Source of the DNA: Bog-950 sp044228435
Lineage (GTDB): Bacteria > Bacteroidota > Bacteroidia > Chitinophagales > LD1
Direction of reading: 5' to 3'
Length of the DNA: 64,000 nucleotides
NCBI GenBank assembly: GCA_044228435.1
Contig: JBGAUW010000005.1
Coordinates: 1-64,000 of the forward strand
The notes under the pieces were generated by a model that did no database searches, had not been told where the DNA came from, and saw only the letters and a program-made list of their open reading frames with translations. The number at the start of each line of letters is the position of its first letter. Position 1 is the stretch's first letter. Position numbers and translations under genes: made by a program. Below, piece by piece: positions 1-9,118 of the stretch.

Positions 1-1029
1 GGCAATAAGGTTAAACCTCACCGGCAAGCGTTCCTGGTTTTGCAGCTTAAATTCCCATGCTGTTGCTATTAGCGTTCCCTGGTCGCGCGTAGTCCACTCC
101 GGCAAATTGAATATGGCCATAGTTTTATCATGCCAGGCATCTAAAAAAGCATGGCTTTGTTCGTTAAAAAGAAAAACACCGCCATTCCAGTGCTGCCATC
201 TGGCATCGGTTACATCGATGTTAAAGGTTTTTTGTATTTGTTGTTGCAGGTGGTTGCAGCGGCAATCGTAAACATTAAAACCGTTAATAGTCCAGGTTGG
301 TGCGGGAGCTCTATCGCAACGAAAATCGCTGGTAGCCTCAATAGCAGCAACAGCATCATTTGCTTTTACATAAAGTATAGGCTTGCCTTCTGCATCTACC
401 CACACTTCTTTACGTTTATCTAAAAAAGCATCATCGTGCAACTTAAACTTAACCGGCGACAGCAGGAACCTTGCAGTAGTAAGCGCATACTTTAACCGGT
501 GTTGTTTCATCTCGTCGAAAAGCAGCATCAGCTTTTCTTTTTTTACCAGATTTTCGGGCTCCCTGGTTACATGGTTGAATTTTTTGAATAAAGCTGCTAA
601 TTCATTTACCCAATTTTGATACATAACCGTGCAACCGCACTTAATAGCCGAGGGACTAAACTGGTCCATTGCACAATGGTCGTTAGCAAAAATAATGGGC
701 GCTTTAAACTCTGTAAAAATAGCATCTACTCCCCTATCCAATGCTACCACATCGGTATCCAGATAGCAATAATTGTTACCGGCTGGTACAAATCTGTGCA
801 GGGCAGTTTTAAGATAAATACTGGCCTGGTGGTTATTTAAATGCTCCGGTGTTTTAACGTCAATAACATTGCCATGCTCTACCGGCAATTCGTTGCGGGC
901 CGAATCGGTAACTATAAGTATTTCGTTTTTTGTGCACTGTTTTAAGGCCTGCAGCGAAAAATGCAGGGTATCGATGTGCTCGCGGCCTCCGCATACCACA
1001 AAAACAAAAATGTTGTTACCGTTATTCAT
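1..1029 (-). CDS. GT-A-fold glycosyltransferase-like protein, 3' end cut by window edge
   Basis: The minus frame is open without a stop from an ATG at 1029 to the window edge, giving 343 residues; roughly the last 60 codons lie outside. It is a close paralogue of the protein at 35070-36281: both start with a VFVVCG strand, share the block LNNHQASIYLKT, a YLDTDVVAL metal-binding DxD-type motif, and near the end WQHWNGGVFLF and RDQGTLIATAWEF. The DxD plus NGGVFLF layout resembles GT8-like nucleotide-sugar transferases, so transfer of a sugar in the cytoplasm is likely; donor and acceptor are unknown. Its ATG overlaps the stop of the upstream UbiA-like gene in an ATGA, suggesting translational coupling. 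Confidence 0.8.
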   Translation of the reverse strand, partial: MNNGNNIFVFVVCGGREHIDTLHFSLQALKQCTKNEILIVTDSARNELPVEHGNVIDVKTPEHLNNHQASIYLKTALHRFVPAGNNYCYLDTDVVALDRGVDAIFTEFKAPIIFANDHCAMDQFSPSAIKCGCTVMYQNWVNELAALFKKFNHVTREPENLVKKEKLMLLFDEMKQHRLKYALTTARFLLSPVKFKLHDDAFLDKRKEVWVDAEGKPILYVKANDAVAAIEATSDFRCDRAPAPTWTINGFNVYDCRCNHLQQQIQKTFNIDVTDARWQHWNGGVFLFNEQSHAFLDAWHDKTMAIFNLPEWTTRDQGTLIATAWEFKLQNQERLPVRFNLIA

Positions 1030-2171
1030 TTATTGTGCCCGCGCTTTTTTTTAAAATAGCCCAGTGCCGTTTGGTTTTCCTTCTTTAAGTCGACCCCAAA
1101 AAGAAGAAAAGAATAGTAAATGGGGTAATTAATTATTACCGATAGCCATCGGCGTGCAGGTATTTGAATTTTATTAACCCAGTTATCGCGCACTACCGGA
1201 TATATAAGCTTATAGCTTTCCACATAAAACTCCAGGTTAAATAGCCATACATGCACCACTAAAATGGCAGTAAAAGCTATTTGGCCTACAGCCAAAATAA
1301 GCAGCACCGCAGCCGGTAGCCATTTTTCGTATACATTATTGGGGTAGTATTTTGTCTTTTCATCTGCTAAATCAATTCGGCGTTTTTGTAGGTATGTATT
1401 AAGCGCCACCAAGCCCCAGGCAATAATTAAAACCACACAAAACCAAAAACCCGGTTGCCTTATTGCCAATAGTACAAAAAAACAAAGGCTGACAATTATT
1501 TCGGCGGCTATTAAATAGCTTATAGCACCTAAAAAAGTGTTGGAATTAACTGAGGCTACCCAGTTTTTACTATCGGCTCGGGCATCGGCATTTATGTCAT
1601 CATACTGATGCAGCAAAATGTTACGTATACCGCTTAATGTTTGCCAGCCAATTAACAAGCCAAAGGGTAGCATGGGAATATGTTGTTGAGCGGCCAGCGA
1701 AAATGTATAGGCCGCCAGCACCACCGGCACAGTATGGGCATAAAGTGCATCGGTAATAATACCGGCCAGGCCCCTTTCTTTTAACCGGATTGGCGGTAAG
1801 GAATAAACTAAAAGCAGGCCTATTTCGAGCGCCATAAGCGCAGCAGAAGTAGTTGTAAATGGCAAATACAGCCAGGGGAGCAGCAAGCACAATAATGCCC
1901 CGGTAAAACATACCGCAATTACAGCCGGGCTACGGTTTACTAAAAAATTGCGCTTGCCCGCTTTTAAATCTTTAGCACGGTCGAAAAAATCGTTTAGCAA
2001 ATAGCCGGTGGCGGCAAAACCGCAAATGGTTGCCAGCGAAAACAATGCAAGCATTGCAAACTGAGCAAACGGAATATAAAACCAGAGCGTAAACAGGTAA
2101 ACCATACCCATTAACATAGCGGCCTTGCTACGCCACCAGTCGTCTACCCTAAATGCCCGCAGGTTTGCCAT
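1026..2171 (-). CDS. UbiA-family prenyltransferase (membrane)
   Basis: This 381-residue polytopic membrane protein has both aspartate signatures of UbiA prenyltransferases: NDFFDRAKD at residues 60-68 and DDINADARAD at 191-200. YSLPPIRLKERG in between resembles chlorophyll-synthase-type members. UbiA enzymes bind a Mg-polyprenyl diphosphate and transfer the prenyl group to an aromatic ring or, in decaprenyl-phosphate phosphoribosyltransferase, to a sugar phosphate. The C-terminus (about residues 300-381) extends beyond the core. It sits between a methyltransferase (6 bp upstream) and a glycosyltransferase (4 bp overlap), so a quinone role or polyprenyl-phospho-sugar synthesis are both possible. 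The DprE1-like gene at 24164 favours the latter weakly. Confidence 0.85.
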   Translation of the reverse strand: MANLRAFRVDDWWRSKAAMLMGMVYLFTLWFYIPFAQFAMLALFSLATICGFAATGYLLNDFFDRAKDLKAGKRNFLVNRSPAVIAVCFTGALLCLLLPWLYLPFTTTSAALMALEIGLLLVYSLPPIRLKERGLAGIITDALYAHTVPVVLAAYTFSLAAQQHIPMLPFGLLIGWQTLSGIRNILLHQYDDINADARADSKNWVASVNSNTFLGAISYLIAAEIIVSLCFFVLLAIRQPGFWFCVVLIIAWGLVALNTYLQKRRIDLADEKTKYYPNNVYEKWLPAAVLLILAVGQIAFTAILVVHVWLFNLEFYVESYKLIYPVVRDNWVNKIQIPARRWLSVIINYPIYYSFLLFGVDLKKENQTALGYFKKKRGHNK

Positions 2172-2177
2172 GGGTAA

Positions 2178-3077
2178 TCAACTTTTAGTTGCTTCTGCAA
2201 TTACTTCGGGGCGGTTAAGAAAGTAAAGGTGCTTTTCTTTGTTCAGGTCGAAAGTGGGTTTCATCACTTTTATTTCATAAAAATCGATAGGAAACACATA
2301 ATCCTCCCACGAAATAATTTTTGCAATATCAAACAGGTTCTGAAAATCGTTTGAGATGCTCAAATGTTCAAATTCGCCGATTTTAACCTCGGGTGTTTTT
2401 ACAAAAAGTAAAATAAAATTGAGGCGGCGCATAGCAGCTAAAACTTCGTATAAATCGGCTACATGGTAATAGTAAGCTTTATCTATCTCAGCCACTATCC
2501 GGTCAATTTTTACAGCATCTTCGGGGGTTGGCGCCTCGCGCTTAAACAAATCTTTAATGTAAAGAATACCGCCCGGCTTTAGGGCCTTAAATGCCTTTTC
2601 AATTAGTAAAGGTTTGTTGCTGCTGTGCCCAAACGATTCCAAAAAAACAATTCGGTCGAACACCTCGTTACCGTATATAGTATCTATATTATGATAATCG
2701 CCCTGGCGGATATTAACTGTTCCCTTTAAGTTAGCTGCACCCAGTACCTCTTTGCTTTTATCTACCTGAAACTGCGATACCGTTATACCCTCTACAGCTA
2801 TGTTTAGTTTAGAGGCAAAATACGAAGCGGGGCCCCCTACACCACAACCGGCATCCAAAATTTTCTGCCCATCTTTAAGTTCGGCATTTTGAATAGTATA
2901 ATCCAGGTAAATGGTAACATCGTTAGTGCGAAAGGCCTGTATTATCTGGCCATACACCTCCATAAATTTATCGGTAGTGCGGTTGTAAAACTCGCCTACA
3001 TCCTTTGAATGAGCGGCCGGATTAACCTGCGGGCCATCCTGCGATGGTTTGAATAAATCTGCAATTTTTTTAAGCAT
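2178..3077 (-). CDS. class I SAM-dependent methyltransferase
   Basis: The protein has 299 residues. Motif I, ILDAGCGVGGPASYFA, lies at about residues 73-88, followed by a VEGITVSQFQVDKS acidic-loop region and RIVFLESFGH, the order seen in small-molecule methyltransferases related to UbiE, tocopherol and cyclopropane-synthase families. The substrate cannot be told. It is the first gene of a three-gene minus-strand operon with the UbiA-like protein and the truncated glycosyltransferase, so methylation of the prenylated or glycosylated product is a reasonable guess. About 300 bp separate it from the divergent asparagine synthase-like gene, which leaves room for both promoters. Confidence 0.85.
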   Translation of the reverse strand: MLKKIADLFKPSQDGPQVNPAAHSKDVGEFYNRTTDKFMEVYGQIIQAFRTNDVTIYLDYTIQNAELKDGQKILDAGCGVGGPASYFASKLNIAVEGITVSQFQVDKSKEVLGAANLKGTVNIRQGDYHNIDTIYGNEVFDRIVFLESFGHSSNKPLLIEKAFKALKPGGILYIKDLFKREAPTPEDAVKIDRIVAEIDKAYYYHVADLYEVLAAMRRLNFILLFVKTPEVKIGEFEHLSISNDFQNLFDIAKIISWEDYVFPIDFYEIKVMKPTFDLNKEKHLYFLNRPEVIAEATKS

Positions 3078-3381
3078 ATATAGAAAGGCGAATTTAACGA
3101 GGTTACAGGTAATAACAATAAGGAAAAAAGCCGAATTGGCCCGCTATGCTGCGTAAAATGGGTGTAAAAGAGCTCAATTTTTGCCACGATGAAGTCCATT
3201 GGCTAAAACAAATATTGTAGTAACTATTTGGTTAACCAGTAATGATTGGAAGTTTTCTTTGATTTTTAACCAAACAGAGGCAGCAATAAGTTTTAATTTG
3301 CAATAAGTAATTTTATTATTGAAAATGTGGCAAATGCAGGCCTAATCCTGCCCTTGTTTTAACTAAGAATAAGCCTTTATT
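3078..3381. other. divergent intergenic region
   Basis: About 304 bp separate the methyltransferase operon (minus) from the asnB-like gene (plus). It is AT-rich, with a TTTG at 3258-3261 and a TTTTAATTTG at 3291-3300, but these are too far apart for a clean Bacteroidota promoter. A short inverted repeat GCAGG/CCTGC lies near 3334. No credible coding region or RNA was seen. Confidence 0.4.
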
Positions 3382-5307
3382 ATGTGCGGTATTTGCGGAT
3401 ATATAAGTTTAAAGGATAGAATAAGCGATAAAAACATTTCGTATGTTAAAAGCATGGCTGCCGCCATCCGGCACCGCGGACCCGACCATACCGGTTATTG
3501 GAATAACGACAAGGTTGCTTTAGGCAATCCTCGTCTATCGGTAATTGATCTTTCGGAAAATGGCAACCTGCCCATGAGCAGTGCTACGGGAGATGTTTGG
3601 CTTTGCTATAATGGCGAGGTTAGCAATTTTAAGGAGCTGAGTTTGAAATATAAGCTGCGCGAAAAGTTTCCTTTTAAGTCTACCACCGATACCGAAGTAC
3701 TTATTTATTTATACAAGCTATTAGGTATAAGCTTTTTGAATGAGTTGAGCGGAATGTTTGCCTTTTGCCTGGTAGATTTAGCGAATAACAAAGTTTTTAT
3801 AGTTAGAGATTTTTACGGCATTTTGCCTGTGTTTGTACACTCTACGGCCAGCGGTATTTATTTTGCATCCGAAATCAAGGCTTTGTTAGAAATAGGCGAT
3901 TTAAAACCTACGATTAATAAAACGGCAATACACCACTTTTTTTCGCTGGCTTATATACCTGCCGAACTAACACCCTTTAATGAAATAACCGAATTAAAAG
4001 GTGGCGAGCTAATTGAAATTGATTTGAACACGGGCGCCCTAGAAAAGCGCAGATACTATGAATTTGTATATGAGGAAGACTTTAGCATAACGGCCGATGA
4101 AGCAATTTTAAAAACCCGTGAATTACTCATATCGGCGGTTGAAAGAAATTTGGTAAGCGATGCCCCATTGGGAATGACCCTTTCGGGTGGAATTGATACC
4201 AGCGCTATGCTGGGTATAGTAAAGCACTTAGGGCTTGGCAGTAAAATGAACACCTTTTCGCTTAAAATGGGTGAAAAGAGTTTTGACGAAAGCCCTTATC
4301 AGCAGTTAATGGCTAAGTACGCCGGCTCTATACACCACGAAATATTGGTTTCGCCGGACGAGGTAATAGAAAACATGCTGTCGCAAATTGCCCATACCGA
4401 TGAACCGAACGGTAACGGCGCCTGCATACCATCTTTTATACTGGCCAAAAAGGCCGCCCCTTATGTTAAGGTGCTCTTAAGCGGAGAGGGTGGCGACGAG
4501 TTATTTAATGCCTACCCTACTATTGGAGCCTATCAATACCGTAAGCTATACCGCAATTTACCATCGGCTATTAGGCAACTAATTGCCGCCGGTGTAAACA
4601 ATTTGCCGGCCAACTATAGCAAACTGAGTTTTGATTTTAAAGCAAAGCGATTTACAGCGGGTGCAGAGTTAGATATTCCCGATTCGCACTTATACTGGCG
4701 ACACGTATTTACCGAAGACCAGAAAAAACAACTACTGGTACAAGATTACGCAGCAAACCCTACCGTAGATTTTTATAATGATTTATATTATAACAGCGGC
4801 ATAACCAATGAGATTAACCGGCTTTCGTTAATTGATATGAAGCACTTTTTTATTGATGATTTGATGGTTAAGAACGACCGCACGTTTTTAGCCAACTCGG
4901 TAGAAGGGCGCTTTCCGTTTATGGATAGAATGCTGGTTGATTACGTTACCAAGCTACCGGTTAAATACCGTGTAAACGGATTTAACAACCTGCGGTGGGT
5001 AGAAAAAGAAGCTATGAAACCATTTATGCCCGCAGCTATTTATAAGCGTGGTGGGTTTGGGCTGGAAATGCCACATTCCATTTGGTTTGGCGATAAACTT
5101 GGAAAGTTTGCTGCTACATATATCAATAAAGCATTTGTAGAAAAAACCGAACTGCTTAACTGGGAATTTGTTGAACGTATTTGGAAAATACATCAAAGCG
5201 GCAAACAGGATTATGGCCGCCCACTATGGTGCGTTCTTAATTTTCTAATCTGGTTCGATCTTTTCGTATTGCAGAAAAACAGTGCGCAATACAGGGTTAA
5301 ACGCTAG
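3382..5307 (+). CDS. asnB: asparagine synthase-like glutamine amidotransferase (AsnB family)
   Basis: The protein (641 residues) has the AsnB two-domain build. It opens MCGICGY, giving the Cys2 nucleophile of the N-terminal glutaminase domain, with RHRGPD at about 30-35 and CYNGEV at about 75-80. The synthetase domain carries the ATP-pyrophosphatase loop LSGGIDTS at 267-274 and SGEGGDELF. Glutamine-derived ammonia is passed to an adenylated carboxylate. In polysaccharide and natural-product loci AsnB homologues often amidate sugar acids or peptides rather than make asparagine, and the location inside this locus suggests that. It ends 8 bp from the convergent membrane protein gene. Confidence 0.88.
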   Translation: MCGICGYISLKDRISDKNISYVKSMAAAIRHRGPDHTGYWNNDKVALGNPRLSVIDLSENGNLPMSSATGDVWLCYNGEVSNFKELSLKYKLREKFPFKSTTDTEVLIYLYKLLGISFLNELSGMFAFCLVDLANNKVFIVRDFYGILPVFVHSTASGIYFASEIKALLEIGDLKPTINKTAIHHFFSLAYIPAELTPFNEITELKGGELIEIDLNTGALEKRRYYEFVYEEDFSITADEAILKTRELLISAVERNLVSDAPLGMTLSGGIDTSAMLGIVKHLGLGSKMNTFSLKMGEKSFDESPYQQLMAKYAGSIHHEILVSPDEVIENMLSQIAHTDEPNGNGACIPSFILAKKAAPYVKVLLSGEGGDELFNAYPTIGAYQYRKLYRNLPSAIRQLIAAGVNNLPANYSKLSFDFKAKRFTAGAELDIPDSHLYWRHVFTEDQKKQLLVQDYAANPTVDFYNDLYYNSGITNEINRLSLIDMKHFFIDDLMVKNDRTFLANSVEGRFPFMDRMLVDYVTKLPVKYRVNGFNNLRWVEKEAMKPFMPAAIYKRGGFGLEMPHSIWFGDKLGKFAATYINKAFVEKTELLNWEFVERIWKIHQSGKQDYGRPLWCVLNFLIWFDLFVLQKNSAQYRVKR

Positions 5308-5315
5308 TTGCCTGA

Positions 5316-7244
5316 TTACTGCAGCCGGTAAATTCGATATTCATTTTCTTCAAAAACGCGCTTAAACACAAACCGCTTGTAGGTTTCGGTTTCGCTAATG
5401 AATTTTAAATGCTTAGTTAATGCTCCGTTTGGAAAAAGCACCAGGTATGTATCACCTCCCTTTGCCAATATTCTTTCTATTTCGGCATAATCGGTTGCTT
5501 TAAATTGGCTTTCATAATCGTTTACCATATAAGCAATGGTTCGCTTGTTAGCCCCTTGTGCTGCTACACTCGCTTTTATAGCCTCAAAATCAATAAACTG
5601 CTTTAAATACCAATGTTCCTTTTCCGGGGCAATGGGTAAGTTGGCCAATGCAATCCATGAATATGATTGCGCGCCCCCATGATGGTCGAGGATAAAACTG
5701 CCCTTTTTTATTGAATTGACATAAGCCAGGGTTCCGTTAAATCCCTTTTGAAATTTAAATTCCGACATGCTTGAATACTGGTAGCCAAAACTTATAACTC
5801 CAAAAATAAGTGCGGTTAATAAAATTTTCGCACCAAGACTTTTTCTAATAATTCCATCGGTCAATTCGAACAGCCCTTTAATAAACAACGGTAGCAGTAA
5901 AATTACATAGTAAATAAGATACCGGAAATCGGGCATTATTGAAAACGTGCTTACCTTATATATAAAAGGCAGACTAAATCCCAAAATAATTACCGCATAA
6001 AGCAGTATTGCAAAATTGTTCCTGTGTTTAAATACCGTGTAACATGCCAGGGCCAAAATACCCGGCACCCAGGCTTTTTTATATCCATTTACCAGCACAA
6101 ACAAATTTCTACCAATTATATCGTAGCAGTAAGAAACCTGCATATCGCTATACAAAATACCACGCAGGGGATGAAAACCCTGATAATAGTTTAAATACAT
6201 AATGGCTAAAGGAGCAAACAGCGTAGAAAGAAAAAACAATTGCCGTTTATTAAACCTAAACTGCATTAAGCCAATATGCAAGGCGGGGAACATAAAGAGT
6301 AAAGGCCAGCCTTCGTACCTTATTAAACAAGCACAGGTAACAGAGAGTGCATAAAAAATATAATACTCACGCAGGTCGGTTTGTGCCAGTTTTAAAAAAA
6401 AATAAACCGTGGCTAACACAGACAGAACAAACCATGGTTCGCTCATTATAGCAGTTGTTACCAATACATTTGCCGGATAAACAAGAAAAGCCAGCACCGT
6501 TAAAAGGCTAATTTGCCGCGATGCAAAAAGCCGGGTTATTTTATATAAAAATACTGCGCCAGCAATGCCCGCCAGCGCGTGCAAAACCAAAAGTGCAGTT
6601 TGGCTATGCGTTAATTTCCATACTAAGCCACTAAGGTAAAAATGCAGGGGAAGCCAATCAACATTAGGGTTGAGTATTTTATCAAGGCCGGCATAGCCTA
6701 AGTAATAGGTTGACCAAAGTTGAACTATTTCGAACCTGCAGGCAGCGTCTACCTGCGAAGAGTTTTCGGCCCAAAAGGCAAAGGCTAACCTGGCCACAAC
6801 CGCAACTAAAATTAAAAAAGCTACTAACCGGTTAAAAACAATGTTGCTTTGGAAATACAATAGCGATACAGCTATTTGACGGATGCCCAACCGCGCATTA
6901 TAAAAGCTAAGAGCTAATACTATACCTATAAAAACAAAAAAAATAGTTTTTATAGGTAAAAAAAGCATAGCTATAAATAGTGCTGCACCCATAAAGGCGC
7001 TAACAATTAGCGATGTGCTACGAGCATTTTTTGATATTAATAACGAATATGCTGCTATGCCTAAAAGCACAGGAAATAAAAACTTAGCAAATACAAAAGC
7101 TACAACATACCCGTTGGGATACCACCGACTGAGTTGAGCATAAGTAGCATTGAACAAGAATTGCAACGGCGAAAATGCAGCCAAAACAAAAAGCAGAAAG
7201 GCAACTAACGGAATGATTTTTTTTGCAGCTTTCAGCGGTGCCAT
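5316..7244 (-). CDS. GT-C-type membrane glycosyltransferase-like protein (GT39/ArnT-like)
   Basis: A 642-residue polytopic protein with many hydrophobic segments and a soluble C-terminal part from about residue 480. The loop after the early membrane segments, with conserved-looking acidic residues (SSQVDAACRFE), and the segment IMSEPWFVL resemble lipid-linked-sugar transferases of the GT39/ArnT group, which move a sugar from a polyprenyl phosphate carrier at the periplasmic face. The classical N-terminal DE pair is not obvious, so the family is a moderate call. It is divergent from the GT2 gene at 7274, whose class makes polyprenyl-phosphate sugars, so the two may be donor and user. Confidence 0.65.
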   Translation of the reverse strand: MAPLKAAKKIIPLVAFLLFVLAAFSPLQFLFNATYAQLSRWYPNGYVVAFVFAKFLFPVLLGIAAYSLLISKNARSTSLIVSAFMGAALFIAMLFLPIKTIFFVFIGIVLALSFYNARLGIRQIAVSLLYFQSNIVFNRLVAFLILVAVVARLAFAFWAENSSQVDAACRFEIVQLWSTYYLGYAGLDKILNPNVDWLPLHFYLSGLVWKLTHSQTALLVLHALAGIAGAVFLYKITRLFASRQISLLTVLAFLVYPANVLVTTAIMSEPWFVLSVLATVYFFLKLAQTDLREYYIFYALSVTCACLIRYEGWPLLFMFPALHIGLMQFRFNKRQLFFLSTLFAPLAIMYLNYYQGFHPLRGILYSDMQVSYCYDIIGRNLFVLVNGYKKAWVPGILALACYTVFKHRNNFAILLYAVIILGFSLPFIYKVSTFSIMPDFRYLIYYVILLLPLFIKGLFELTDGIIRKSLGAKILLTALIFGVISFGYQYSSMSEFKFQKGFNGTLAYVNSIKKGSFILDHHGGAQSYSWIALANLPIAPEKEHWYLKQFIDFEAIKASVAAQGANKRTIAYMVNDYESQFKATDYAEIERILAKGGDTYLVLFPNGALTKHLKFISETETYKRFVFKRVFEENEYRIYRLQ

Positions 7245-7273
7245 TTACGGTATAATGCTATTTTAGCTGCAAT

Positions 7274-8038
7274 ATGACCTTTTTTTCGCCATTTGACATC
7301 TCAATAATTGTACCTTTTTATAACGAAAAAGGGAATATTGAGCAATTGGTAAAGGAAGTAAGCCGCACGTTTATAAACTATAATTACGAATTAATTTTGG
7401 TAGATGATGGCTCTACCGATGGGGCGGGTGAAGATTTAAAGAATTTACTATCGAAAAACATAAAGCTTATATCGCTTGATAAAAATTACGGGCAAAGCGC
7501 TGCTATAAAAGCGGGATTTGACTGTAGCCGTAGTGACACCCTTGCCCTACTGGACGGTGACCTGCAAAACCTTCCGGAAGATTTAGTGGTAATGCTGCAA
7601 GCGCTAAAAAGCCAACATGTAGAAATGGTGCAGGGCTACCGCGTTAACAGACTTGATTCAGCCGGCAAACGGTTACCCAGCTTTTTAGCTAACCGCCTTA
7701 TACAAATAATGTTCGGATTGCCCTGCCGCGATGTAGGTTGCTCAACTAAAGTTTTTAAAAAACAATTGCTGCATAACATGGTATATTTTAAGGGGTTCCA
7801 TCGGTATATACCCTTAATTGCCTACCTGCAGGGTTTTAAATTGTTAGAATTAGAGGTGGGTCATAATGCCCGCACCGCAGGCCAGTCCAAATACGGTGCC
7901 GGCAGGATTTGGCCGGTTATTTATCATTTATTTATGCTAAAGTTTTTTCCTCAAAAGTTAGTAACGCCATTACCGTACTCCCTATCCGGGCCCACCGGTG
8001 CGGGCAACTTGTACCCAATGGAACAACTATCTTTTTAA
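7274..8038 (+). CDS. GT2 glycosyltransferase, polyprenyl-phosphate sugar synthase type (DPM1/GtrB-like)
   Basis: The 254-residue protein starts with a GT-A core: IIVPFYNEKGNIEQL, the VDDGSTDG nucleotide-binding motif (about 43-50) and LDGDLQNLPED (about 93-103), the typical pattern of dolichol-phosphate-mannose synthase and GtrB relatives. Members transfer a hexose from a nucleotide sugar to a polyprenyl phosphate at the cytoplasmic face. It lacks the two C-terminal membrane helices of GtrB and ends in a short proline/glycine-rich tail, so it may be a soluble variant. A flippase-like membrane gene follows 14 bp downstream, a common pairing. Confidence 0.85.
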   Translation: MTFFSPFDISIIVPFYNEKGNIEQLVKEVSRTFINYNYELILVDDGSTDGAGEDLKNLLSKNIKLISLDKNYGQSAAIKAGFDCSRSDTLALLDGDLQNLPEDLVVMLQALKSQHVEMVQGYRVNRLDSAGKRLPSFLANRLIQIMFGLPCRDVGCSTKVFKKQLLHNMVYFKGFHRYIPLIAYLQGFKLLELEVGHNARTAGQSKYGAGRIWPVIYHLFMLKFFPQKLVTPLPYSLSGPTGAGNLYPMEQLSF

Positions 8039-8052
8039 GCCATATTTAAGCA

Positions 8053-9072
8053 ATGGTTAAAAAATTTGCTGGGTTGCTTATAAGCGCATTGTTGCTATGG
8101 CTTACGCTTAGTAAAATACAAACCGGCACTCCCCTTTTATTACCAACTTTACATCAGCTACCGTTCATACTAATCTCCATTCTGCTATCGCTGTTTGGGT
8201 TTGCAATACAAGCAATAAGGTGGAGTTTCTTTTTTGAGGTTTCAGGACAAAGCCGGCTTTCTAAATTTCTACCCTCTACATTAATGGGGCACTTTTTTAA
8301 TTCTATTTTACCCTTTCGTATGGGTGAATTTATACGGCCCATGCACCTAGCGGCAAAGCATAAAATGAATTTTTTAGAGGTACTACCTACCTGCGTAGCC
8401 GATAAATTTTTAGACCTGGTTTTTATCGGTTTTTTTGCCGGCCTGCTTATGTATAAATCTATTGTTGAAGAGTTGCAGCACTTTACGTTCATAACATCTG
8501 CACAAAACATTGTGTTTGCCTGCTTAACCGCTTTTATAGTTCTCGCATTATGTATATGGTTTTATAGTAAAATTTTTACAGATGCTCCTCTTCTTAAAAC
8601 TATTTCGACCAATATTAAAAATTCACTCTCTGCCTTAAAGCCAGTGCGCATTAAAGATAGCTTTGGGGCAATTGCATTACTTACTGTTTTTTTATGGCTG
8701 ATTATTTTGCTGGGCAACTACCTGCTTCTGTATGCCACAGGCTTACCCATTCAACTGATATCGGTTAAAACAGGCCTTTACCTTACCGTTTTTACAACAT
8801 TTGCTTATGCAATACCCGCAGCCCCTTCAAGTATTGGCACCCTAAACTTTGCGGTAGTGGCGGCGCTGGAATATTTGTTGCACCTGCAACACCAGGTAAT
8901 AACACCTGAACTACAAAACACCATAATTGTAGCTTCGGGTATATTTTATGTGGCAAGCGTACTACCCGACTTAATTTCGGGCGCTTTTCTATTGTTTTTT
9001 GAGCGCCAATTTGTTGCCGAAATAATACGCAATAAGAAATTAACTGCAAATGCGCCTAAATCAGGCATTTAA
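8053..9072 (+). CDS. flippase-like LPG_synthase_TM (AglD-type) membrane protein
   Basis: This 339-residue polytopic protein shows the family pattern: an early AIRWSFFF segment, then LPSTLMGHFFNSILPFRMGE (about residues 78-97), then DKFLDL, and later YAIPAAPSSIGTLNFAVVAA. The same architecture is seen in the membrane part of MprF and in stand-alone proteins next to polyprenyl-glycosyltransferases, where lipid flipping is assumed. No MprF catalytic domain is present. Position directly after the GT2 gene suggests translocation of its lipid-linked sugar. Confidence 0.78.
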   Translation: MVKKFAGLLISALLLWLTLSKIQTGTPLLLPTLHQLPFILISILLSLFGFAIQAIRWSFFFEVSGQSRLSKFLPSTLMGHFFNSILPFRMGEFIRPMHLAAKHKMNFLEVLPTCVADKFLDLVFIGFFAGLLMYKSIVEELQHFTFITSAQNIVFACLTAFIVLALCIWFYSKIFTDAPLLKTISTNIKNSLSALKPVRIKDSFGAIALLTVFLWLIILLGNYLLLYATGLPIQLISVKTGLYLTVFTTFAYAIPAAPSSIGTLNFAVVAALEYLLHLQHQVITPELQNTIIVASGIFYVASVLPDLISGAFLLFFERQFVAEIIRNKKLTANAPKSGI

Positions 9073-9118
9073 TTTTGCCTTATTACTACCTTAGCGGTGC
9101 AAAAACACTGTAGAGAAT

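Noticed and set aside
151..1054. Series of plus-strand open frames at the window start
   Set aside because: They are shadows of the minus-strand glycosyltransferase open from 1029 to the edge, which has clear homology to the gene at 35070.
7274..8038. Reading the GT2 gene as a full GtrB with C-terminal membrane helices
   Set aside because: The frame ends in a short non-hydrophobic tail; the hydrophobic part belongs to the separate gene at 8053.
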